Source: Neopestalotiopsis rosae (lineage: Eukaryota; Ascomycota; Sordariomycetes; Amphisphaeriales; Sporocadaceae). Taken from it: DNA of 64,000 bases. The notes under the pieces are model-generated. The model did not search any database and was not told the origin of the DNA. It saw only the letters and a list, made by a program, of their open reading frames with translations. The position numbers and the translations under genes were made by a program. The stretch lies in the NCBI GenBank assembly GCA_023078685.1, contig JALGAS010000002.1, positions 6,200,001-6,264,000 of the forward strand. The letters run 5' to 3'. Positions 54,821-64,000 of this stretch are shown piece by piece (the stretch's first letter is position 1; each line of letters opens with the position of its first letter).

Positions 54821-56802
54821 ATCTGAACTACCTCATATTGATAGAGACTCATAAAGCCTATTTTCTCTTAAGACTCGCGACTCCGAAGTGTGACGATATC
54901 TCAACTTTCGACTTGCAATTTGCATTGACTCGAAACTTGTCAGAGGAAGAGAGAATTGGCGATCAAGAGTAATATAGTCCGTAATAAGTATTTTCAACTA
55001 GATGCTGGCACCGAGGTTCTTAAGCAGGCATGAAATACACACAATCAAACATCTCTTACCTATGGCAAGCACGTTCGCAGAACTGTAAATGCACCAGTCT
55101 CAACCAACCAATGTGATGAAGCTTGAGTGGTCAAGAATTCTACGGATCGTAGGCCATCTCATATAGCTAATCCCTCGCAGTGAGCTAATAAAATACTCCG
55201 ACCGTTACTATAATACTGGTCACGCTGGACATACTGGCTGATCGTCTTCCACATCCGGTAGCACGATGCGCTGGTGAAGTAGAATATCCCGTGCCGTGAT
55301 TCTGCAGCGAGGCTGCAGCAATAGATACTGAGCCGCTGATACTGGACCGTTGCCGCTGCCACCTATGAATCCTAAATGTCTGAACAGAACTTTTCTCACC
55401 GAACTCCCAGCTCTCGTTGGGGGCGAACTATTGATGATATCGTAATATCTCTAAACAGCAAATTCCAACTATGGACAAATATCTAGAATGAATTTTAATA
55501 TGTCTTAAAAGACTGTAAGAACTAAGAATAACGATAGAGTGATGTGCACCGTTATATTGAAGAAACAGCTGAAGCCTACCGTTGGAGCCGCCTGTACGGG
55601 GTTCCGAAGGTGCTTACAGACGAATATGGATGAATACGGATGACCCCCACGTCGAACTTCGTCTGTGATCATGCCATCTTCTGACGAAGACCTAATTGCT
55701 GGAAGAAGTAGGGAGGGACGGGAGGGATATCAATAATGTGTGCGTCTATGAACGCGGTCTGAGTCCTCGACAAAGTATCCATTGTTAGAGTGAGTAATTG
55801 CGGGCGGAAAGGCTACCGAAGTGACTGTGATGAACAATTTGATAATTGCTCAATTTGTTTTTATTTATTGAATATATGAACTCATTAATGACGAATTTCA
55901 AGCACTCTGACCGCGAATGCTTACAAGTGACGGGGTGATATCTGTATACGCTTACTCGTCGCGGTTGTGAGGTACGAACAAAAAGCCGTCGGTGGGGCGG
56001 TGGCACGTGTAGTTGGTTTTGGTACCTACCGTGTGCGCATCTGTACATATGTAGGTTAGGTAGGTACTGAATGGTCCAAGCGTCTAGGTACCTCAACGTA
56101 CCCCCGGCCTTCAGCTTGCCAACGTTTTGAGTTGATGCTCATGGCGAGGAAGGTACGATTGTATCATTTACCTACCTAGTTATCAATTGTACCTACCTAG
56201 CACCGAAAATGAGGATATATTCCAGGAGTTACATCATGTCAGTTTGAGTTTGCCCTCCGTACATCAGCAGGAACCCCACAGAGCTTGTGCTGTATGCTGC
56301 CATTACCTAGGTTCGGTGAGTGCGTCGCGACGGCAGGACGTTATCTGTCAAACACCATGAGGGGCATCTGGTGATCTCAAAAATGAGATTGGCAACATGC
56401 TGATCAATTTCAATTGGAAGAAATGGGAAAATGGTCAAGCGCTATTGCAGATTGGGCACTCAGCCATGCAGCATGCGCGGGACACATCCGCCTATCAGAA
56501 TGACCAGCGCAGCTATCGCAGCCACGATCGAACCTGCTGCAACAGGGGGTTTTCAGCTCTCAGACTAGGCACTCAACACTCATTTTTTCTTTTTTAATGA
56601 TCAGGTAGAACCTAGATTCAAGGGAAGTGATGGAAACTTGGACTGCTCATCACTATCTACTTTGCGACACACAAATTCACTACTTTACCGCATCTCCTTC
56701 AGCGCCAGACATTATTCACAGTTGCGCCCCAACTAGTAGCTGCGATGCAAGGCATCCACCACAGCCGCGCGTCAAACCAGTCCCCAACAATCGCCTGGTG
56801 CT
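54821..56802. other. intergenic with TACCTA-type repeats
   Basis: 2 kb without a recognised gene. Between about 56020 and 56200 there are several copies of TACCTA/TAGGTA (for example near 56050-56070, 56086 and 56170-56200), a short degenerate repeat frequently seen in Sordariomycete non-coding DNA. The rest is AT-rich and holds the promoter of the ankyrin gene. Confidence 0.45.
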
Positions 56803-59800
56803 ATGGCTTTGCAAGCGACTATCAGAAGAGGGGACTTTGGAGGAGCACGTGCTCTGATCAACGACTGGGAAGGGTCGCTGGACGATGTAGATGAGGAGAA
56901 AATGACAGCGTTGTCCTGGGCATCCAAAGCTGGTTCAACTGATCTGGTGAAGCTCCTTCTTGAGCGGGGTGCAAAGTCCACTGCGGACGTTGTTGTCGGT
57001 GTTCAAGGGCCAATGGTAGCAGCGGCGCTCAATGGTCATATTGAAGTCGCCGAGCTGCTTCTCGACGGCGGTGTGTATGTTGACTTGACGACTCGCGATA
57101 CACCTCTGGCACGAGCAGCTGGCGCCGGTTATTACGATATGGTGAATCTCCTCCTTTCGAGAGGGGCAAATATAAACACCACAAGCGGCCAAGCACCCCT
57201 ATCCAGTGCCGCTCAAAAGGGACATCTTGAAATCGTCAAACTCCTGGTTGAAAATAGCGCATTTCCAGACCGTCCAGATCAATATGGTCAAACACCGCTG
57301 TGCGACGCTGCTGCAAATGGACATACTGACGTAGTCGAATTCTTGTTTTGGAGAGGTGCAAATCCAGATCTTCCAGATAAAGACGGTCTATCACCGCTGT
57401 CATTTGCTGTTAGGAATGGGAAAACCGACGTAGTGGAATTCCTGACTAAAAACGGCGCAGATATCAGCTCAAGCGCTGGCCAAAAGCTGTTGTCCTTAGC
57501 TACGGAATCTGGACACATGGAAGTTGTCCGATGCCTGGTCGATAGGGGCGTTATGCCAGAATTCTTCAGTCCTGAAAGTAGCAAAACCCCTCTCTCCATC
57601 GCAGCGGAAAAAGGGCACAGTGAAATCGTCGAGTTCCTGGTCAGACGCGGCGCGGATCCAAACTTCCCTGTTGATGATCATCAAACCCCACTGTACCTTG
57701 CCGCCTCGGGTGGGAGCAATGAAATCGTCAAATTCCTGATTAAAAACGACGCAAACCCAAATGTTTTTATTCCACTCGACCGGGTCCCTTCCGCTCTTAC
57801 CTACTCAATGGGATTCACTGACTTCGCTCACCTTCTACTTGGCAAGATTCCTCAAAGCCACTTCAGTAGTGAAGTGCCCTCTATCAACACACACGATGCT
57901 ATCACAGAGCTGATCAACACTGGTGATGACCTATCAAACGGACCGCACATATTATCATGGATCCTTTGGGCCGTCCGATATGGTTATCAACGGTTGTTGA
58001 TATACTACGACGTGACAGATTGGAACAAAATTAACATATACAATGCGCAACGTCAAACTCCACTGTCATTAGCTGTGCAATATGGACATTACGTTACTGT
58101 TGAAGCCATTCTCGCTGGAAATACGGACACCAATATGTGCTGTGTGGGACGCAAGAACGAGGGCCGAACGCCGCTTTCGTTTGCTGCTGAAAGTGGATCT
58201 CTACGCATCACAGAGCTTCTACTAAATCACAGCGCAGACCCAAACATCAAGAGCACTGGTGAAAATTGGAAAGGTCAGATACCTCTATCGATAGCCGCGG
58301 CAGGAGGTCATTGGGAAGTTGTGGAGAGACTACTCTCGGCTGCCTGTCCTGATCCAAATTTTGAAGATACCACAGGAAGAACACCGATATGGTGGGCCGC
58401 TTCGTGTGGCCATGCTAATGTAGTAGAGAAGCTGCTGCAGTACGGCGCTGTAGCGGTCTCCCATGACAGAGATGGCCTGACTGCGCTCTCAGTAGCCGCA
58501 AGCAATGGTCATGAACAAGCAGTGAGGCAACTAATCAATCATAGCAGCCTGTCTGTCAAAGATAAAAATGGCCGCACGGCTCTCTGGCGAGCTATCCTAA
58601 ACGGGCAAAGTGAGGTGGCCAACATCCTTATGAAGAAGGATGTCACGACGTTGCACTGTTTGGTAGAAGCAAATGACTTGAGCACAGCCGAGATCTTGCT
58701 TCGTGCAGGATACAATGTTGAACAACTCGACACCAAGGGCTTAACTCCATTACGCTTGGCTTTGCATCTTTGCAAACCTGATTTTGCCAGATTATTTATG
58801 AGTTACTCAGCATCTTCCAGAGGCATTCAAGCCAAAGAGTGGCTTGGGGCCTTTCCGGGATATGGTATGGATATTCTAGAGCTGTCAAAACTGCAAAATG
58901 GAAGTGCACAGTTTCATTTGATTCCAGAGAACAGTGTCCCAACATTTCACGATGTAAAGACAACCATTCTGTAAGTAATCAAGACTTAATATATTTGTGG
59001 TTTTGGCCGCTTAATGTTTCCTAGATTGGATCGAGACGGGACATCTTGGACTGCTGCTCTCTTTCGGTCCGCACCTCCGTCCGAGCCCGCGCCATATAAG
59101 CTCCAGATAAGCTCAAAGTCATCCGGCTACCAAGAACCAGAAATGTGGATCTCCCTTCAGTTTCCATCCACCGAAAGTCACAACTCGACATACTTCGGCT
59201 CTCCAGGGTTATCAAACCTCACCGTTGGATGGAAAGCTCCAGTCTCCGCCAAAGGAAGCGCACCAGTGCAGCCTACAGTGTGCTTGAGCTCCTTGCAATA
59301 TATCTGGATACCAGAAGATGAGATTGATTTGTTTGTACAATTTCTAGAATCTATCAGGGAGCGATGGATCGAAATTTGCAATCTTGTCGGCGAGCGACTT
59401 GTGAAATCTGTGAGTAACGGTATCGACGGATTTGGGAAAGGATTTGAATACATCACAGACTGACATACGAGGATTCAAGCGCCTGGATCAACTTCGTGCC
59501 GAGGGTAGAAGCCTGGAAATGATGCGTCGATTGGCAAAAGATTCACAGAGACTCATGAACCTGCGAGTGGATTTTCGCAACCAGCTTCAGATTTCTCGCA
59601 GCCACATCGTCACCAATGGAGAACATTCGTCCCACAAAGATTATGCTCTAGAGCTACTACTTGACATTGAAAGCAGAATTAATAATCGGCTTTCTGACTT
59701 GGAAACAACGCTCAAGGAGCTGTTGCAAATTGTACATGGTTATATGCAACCTCTTTCAAGCACGAGCTAACTGTTTTCTAGGAATTCGCCTGGGCAGCGA

Positions 59801-60292
59801 TTACTGAAAGCAGAATCTCCACGAGTTTGGGGCAAAATGTCATGCTACTGACATATGTCAGCATCTTCTATCTGCCTCTAGCATTTTGCGCGGTACGTCC
59901 ACCGAAATTGTGCTTCTAGCATTGTCTAATGTTGTGCTCTGAAGGCACTCTGGGCCATTCCAAATCTGGCAGACCGTGCTACCCTGAACTCTTTCGTTGT
60001 GACTTCGGTGATAGTCGGGTTGGTCACCTTGCTAGTCGCCTTCAATCTCGAAAATATCATCTCGCTAATTCGAAGCAAAACCTCTCAATGGAGAGCAAAG
60101 ATCATCAAGAAAATGCACACCGACGAGCGCTGGAAGACGGAGGCGGATGAACTGCAAAGCTCTTTGCAGACCCGGAGTTCGCCGTCAGAGTGGCTTCTCG
60201 TCATCTTTTGGCTTTCACGACTGATGCAAAAGCTCAAATGGCAACGGGGTACTCGGCAAGGCCAGCCGCGGCCGCGAAATGTTTTACCATGA
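56803..60292 (+). CDS. ankyrin-repeat protein with C-terminal CorA-like membrane domain
   Basis: Five exons (56803-58970, 59025-59409, 59459-59731, 59782-59892, 59945-60292) join in phase to 1,094 residues. Exon 1 holds the ankyrin array, about residues 1-700, with repeats such as GHIEVAELLLDGG, GHLEIVKLLVENSA, GHTDVVEFLFWRGA and GHSEIVEFLVRRGA. The array contains a break around 325-395. Exons 2-3 form a linker with a helical segment (LAKDSQRLMNLRVDFRNQ). Exons 4-5 encode two hydrophobic helices (NVMLLTYVSIFYLPLAF; VVTSVIVGLVTLLVAFNL) in the pattern of fungal CorA-like ankyrin proteins, without an obvious GMN Mg2+-selectivity motif. The C-terminus is basic. It is likely a membrane protein of unknown function, possibly in nonself response. 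It ends 100 bp from the stop of the NLR on the opposite strand. Confidence 0.88.
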
Positions 60293-60392
60293 ATGCGCCA
60301 TATAGTAATGCAGATATTGTTTATTATGCACTAAATAAAGCAGTTGGTCAACAATTCAAGCTGCTGCTGAGTCTCATATCTACCTAGGTATC

Positions 60393-63300
60393 CTACATAT
60401 GCAGCCTATCTAGGGCGTTTATCAGAGAATTTACAGACGCCGATAATGTCGCGACATCATCTTGCCCAGTCTCCATTTCCTGATCCCATTCTGACGGTTC
60501 ACTATCATCCTCAGAAGTCTCAGATTCAGCTTCTAGTTGCTCCCGAGCCCTAGTAAGCAGTCTCATAGAGGATTGTCGGTTGGGATCATCTTCAGCGTGG
60601 ACCTGAGTTATGATTGCCACGACGTTTTCCAGGAGATCAACTGCCTTTCGCGCTTGCCCATCCTTGAGATATGCTTTAGCCAACTCGCTCTCCGATATGA
60701 ATCGATTGTAATCCGTTTCGCGCAGCGTTTCCCTTCGCATCGTTGTTACGTGCTCCAATATTCCAATTGCTTGCTTGATCCATCCGTTTTGAAGGTATGC
60801 CTTTGCAAGTAAATGTTCCGATGTAAATAGCTCATGATCCTTTTCATCCACCATTTCCTTCCGCGTAAACACCACATTTTCTAATATTTTAATCGCCTCT
60901 TTAGTCCGTCCGTCCTCGAGGAATGCCTTTGCCAATAAACACTCCGACATCAATCGAGAATGATCCCTTTTACCTAGCGTCTTTTCACGTACCGCTACCA
61001 CATGCTCAAGCATTTCGATTGCCACCTTAACCTGTTGATTCTCAATGTATGCCCCTGCGAGCGCTTGCTCCGCTTGCAATCGAAAGTGATCGTTTCCACC
61101 CAGCGTTTCCCTGCGCGCCGTTACTACATGCTCGAATAACCCGATTGCCTTAATAACCTGTCGGTTCTCAAGATACGCTTTCGCAAGTGAGTGTTCCGAT
61201 GTTATCCGAGAATGGTCCTTTAGATCCAATGTCTTCCTCCGTACCGATACTACATGCTCCAAAATCGTGATCGCCTCTTTAATCCGTCTGTCCGAAATAT
61301 ATGCAATACCAAGACCTTGTTCCGATGTCAATCTATCATGGTCCTTTTTATCCAAAGTGACATTCCGCACCGTCACAATAAATTCTAATATCTCGATTGC
61401 CTCCTTAACGCGTCGGTCTTCATGGTATCCTAATGCAAGATCATGTATTGACGCAAGCCGAGAATGATCCTTTTCATCCAGCGTCTCTTTCTGAATTGCC
61501 ACCACGTATTCAAGTGTTTCAATCCCCTCCTTAACTCGGCGGCTCTGAAGGTACGCCGTTGCAAGCCTATATTCCGACGCTAGTCGCTCATGATTCCTCA
61601 TATCCAGTGTTGCCTTCCGAATCGCCACAATATATTCATATATCGGGATAGCCTCCTCTATCCGTCGGTCGGACATGTATGCGTTTGCTAGATCAAACTG
61701 CGATGCTAGTCGAACTGGATCCGTTTTCTCCAGTATCTCCTCCTCTTTCTGTACCACATATTCCAATATTTTGGTCGCTGTCTTGATTTGCCGGTCAAAG
61801 AGGTATGCGTTGGCAAGGCAGCGCATCGATGTTAGTGGTGGATTGTCTGCAGCAAATTCTCCTTTCGATTCCCATTCATACACCTCTTCAAAGCACTGCA
61901 CAGCCTCTTTGAATCGTCGATCCTCATATAGGCATTTTCCAACCCTTGACAAAAGGTGGTAGCGACATTGTTCTGCCTCGATCCCTTCGCCTTTGTAAAG
62001 TAGCTGCAGTGCGTGAGGCAAATATACCCTCCACAGCTCACGGTTCGAAGGATCGGGGGAAGGGAAAATAGCTGCAAGATGGCGCATTGTATCTCCGCCT
62101 ATTTGTGCGCTCCGGTCCCGCTTCATCGCCCATGCTTGTGTCGCTATGTGCACAAGACTATGCATATCGAATATGTCGCTGTCCCCACGCCTGACCAGGA
62201 ATGAGTATCCACAAAGCTCACCTATCGCCGACTCTAGCTCTTCTGTGTTGGAATCTTCCGCCTCCAGGTCTACTGACTCCGACTGAGGCCCCGGCCTGGG
62301 CATGATTGATTGTGGTATCGCTTTCGGCTCGATATATGATATGAATGACAACAACTTGACGGCCGTTACGTTAGACTTTTCAATACGATCAAACGAGACA
62401 AGCCAAGTCGTCGCCACCGCATTTCGCGACTCTCGATACCGAGAATTATCTCGGAATTCTTGTCCGAGCACTTGAGGAATATTCTTCTTGGCGCCTCGCA
62501 ACAGGCTCAAGTATTTGTGAATAGGGGCCTTGGTCCAATTAAGATAGGCCACTGCTTGAGTAATAGCCAGCGGGAGATAGGCGAGATAGTCCAAAAGCTT
62601 GACTATCAATGCTCCGTCTTGCATCATCTGCGTCTGGGGCAACGACTTTTCGAGTAGCTGGGTGGCCTCTTCGCGGCTCATCTCCTCGATATCGACGATG
62701 TCGGCCTGCGCAAAGTCTACGGCGATCTGCCTTGCTCGTGTTGTTAATAGAATCGATCCTTGTTCGCTTTTGGGCAGGAATATGTCGATCCCAGCAGCCC
62801 CTTTGGCAGACCCGAATACCATTTCTCGATCATCCGCGTTATCGACGACAAATAGCCACTTGCTGGCCTTGGCCGAGCTCAGGTAACGACAGACGAGTTC
62901 TCTGATATCTTCATCGTCCTTCTTCTGGACTCCAAGCTTATTAGCTATCTCAACATATGCCTGCTGAGCGCTGTTATTGCTAATTAGAGGCACCCAAAAT
63001 ATAGAATAGCTCGGCCGCTGCTCCTTGACCCTGTAAGCCAGGTGCAGTGCAATCTGAGTTTTACCTATACCGCCGAGTCCCGCTAGCGCTATCCTCTGAC
63101 AAGGTTCTTGCCCGAATAGCTTCTTCTCCAGTGTATCTATCACTGCAGTGCGGCCAGTGAACCTGGTGTTCCTGGCAAGCTGGATATGATAGCATGGGTT
63201 GTGGAAACTCTCTATATCATTATCAATAATCATTGAGGGGAGACGGGCTTCGACCATCGTGACTCTATATGCTACTTACCGTTCGACTCAGTGGCAATCC

Positions 63301-64000
63301 CAGCAACTGTCTGTTTCAAGGGACCTGGTGGACCAAGGTCACGCGGCGGAATCTCGTTCAGCACTGCTTTGCCATACGCAGCCGCCATCGCCGCCGCGTA
63401 CGGCTGCCATCCCTTGTTTTTGTGTTTGTCTCCATAGTCGCACTACAACAATATGTGTTAGCAGCTTTTCGGCGGATTGGTGAGCTTGAATCGGCGTTTC
63501 TCTTTTCTTCTTAATTTTTTCTTATTTTTTCCTTTTTCCTTCCCAGCAATGCGATCGAGTCTGCCCTCTTGCAGCACCAATTATATTAACCTTTCTTACG
63601 AGACAACCCGAAGGAGGAAAGAGATAAATCGGAAATTGCTCACTACCCCTCGGATCACACCTACAGGAATCCGGTTCATTATTCCCGCCGCCTCCATCTC
63701 CAAACCAATAAACCCGTACTTGTCTCTTAGCTCGTTCCTTTTATGTGCATCTTTCAAAAGCTTATCTCCTGACCCAATTGGTCCATACCATACCCGATTC
63801 CGTTCCGAAGCAGGCCGTGGAGGGCGCTTGACGAGCGTATCCATCCCGTCGTATAATTTGTCGCGATCCTGGCCCCGGTCGGCAAACGTGCCAGTCGTAT
63901 GCTTCTTATCGCGAAGAGTCTCGTAATAAGGGAGAAACTCGTTAGCATCGTAGGGCGCCTTTAGCTTGATGCTGCCGATAGCCGAACGGATGATCGGTTC
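60393..64000 (-). CDS. NLR-like STAND protein: PNP_UDP, NB-ARC, TPR (partial, 5' end beyond window)
   Basis: The visible exons on the minus strand are >64000-63644, 63442-63280 and 63211-60393. Introns are 201 and 68 nt; phases fit. An ATG at 63257 lies inside the second intron and is not the start. Exon A carries the end of a nucleoside-phosphorylase-like domain (GFIGLEMEAAGIMNRIPVGV) continuing as CDYGDKHKNKGWQPYAAAMA in exon B. Exon C begins with a short linker, then NB-ARC: P-loop GLGGIGKTQ, Walker-B-like WLFVVDNADD, and GSILLTTRAR. The C-terminus has ten 42-residue TPR units (60582-61841) followed by an acidic tail. Such proteins act as intracellular nonself sensors in fungi: ligand binding by the repeats is thought to drive NTP-dependent oligomerisation. 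The effector here would be the PNP_UDP domain. Confidence 0.9.
60582..61841 (-). repeat. ten tandem 126-bp units coding 42-residue TPR repeats
   Basis: The interval is exactly 1,260 bp, ten in-frame units with no indel. Each has the pattern RLxSExxLAxAYxxxRRxKEA then xILExVVxxRxxTLxxxDH. Units 2-8 are the most alike. Length regularity with side-chain variation at fixed positions is what is seen in fungal NLR arrays that expand and contract by recombination. Confidence 0.9.

Noticed and set aside
63212..63279. ATG at 63257 as start of the NLR
   Set aside because: It falls in a 68-nt intron. Splicing it out joins the NB-ARC exon in phase to an upstream exon carrying the PNP_UDP domain end.
1..64000. 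CRISPR arrays, bacterial operons, integrated virus or rRNA genes
   Set aside because: No spaced direct repeats, no polycistronic layout, no viral hallmark proteins apart from the retroelement gag trace, and no rRNA-like conserved segments were seen.

Overview
The window is nuclear DNA of a filamentous ascomycete (Pezizomycotina; a Sordariomycete, perhaps hypocrealean, is my inference). The grounds are monocistronic genes on both strands, short introns (about 47-110 nt, a few longer) with GTRNGN donors and CTAAC/CTGAC-type branch sites, fungus-specific families (spherulin-4/GH135, GT4C, DUF3500, NLR-like STAND proteins, NRPS-like reductases), and decayed retroelement and NLR fragments. I rebuilt exon structures by hand for every multi-exon gene; all but one close into a single reading frame of plausible length, and the first exon of the dienelactone hydrolase stays ambiguous.

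Layout. 0.8-17.9 kb holds housekeeping, secreted and metabolic genes: a CmcJ/AsaB-type oxidoreductase, mitochondrial ClpP, a conserved probable mitochondrial protein, a six-exon FAD monooxygenase, a secreted GH42 beta-galactosidase, an anchored aspartic-protease-like protein whose first catalytic Asp is lost, a dienelactone hydrolase and a Thr/Ser-rich secreted protein. 18-26 kb is decayed: ankyrin fragments, an LTR-retroelement gag remnant with stop codons, a WD40 tail and a frameshifted PNP_UDP domain from dead NLR genes, hairpin-rich DNA, and one intact DUF3500 gene. 27.4-30.7 kb is an NRPS-like adenylation-thiolation-reductase gene, followed by a 3.6-kb stretch without a convincing gene.

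34.3-51.1 kb is the most coherent block: a UDP-glucose 4-epimerase, two spherulin-4 (GH135/Sph3) genes facing each other, and a 2,830-residue membrane GT4 glycosyltransferase. This matches the galactosaminogalactan (GAG) exopolysaccharide locus of Aspergillus (uge3, sph3, gt4C). However, the deacetylase (agd3) and GH114 (ega3) genes are not present in the window, and sph3 is duplicated into a membrane-anchored and a leaderless copy. In the known pathway the epimerase makes UDP-Gal/UDP-GalNAc, Gt4C polymerises and exports the chain, and Sph3 cleaves it.

51.5-64 kb has a class-C beta-lactamase-like esterase, a small secreted GPI-type protein, a long ankyrin protein ending in a CorA-like membrane domain, and, tail to tail with it, an NLR (PNP_UDP, NB-ARC, ten regular 42-residue TPR units) that runs off the right edge. 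Its domain types recur in the dead fragments at 24-26 kb.
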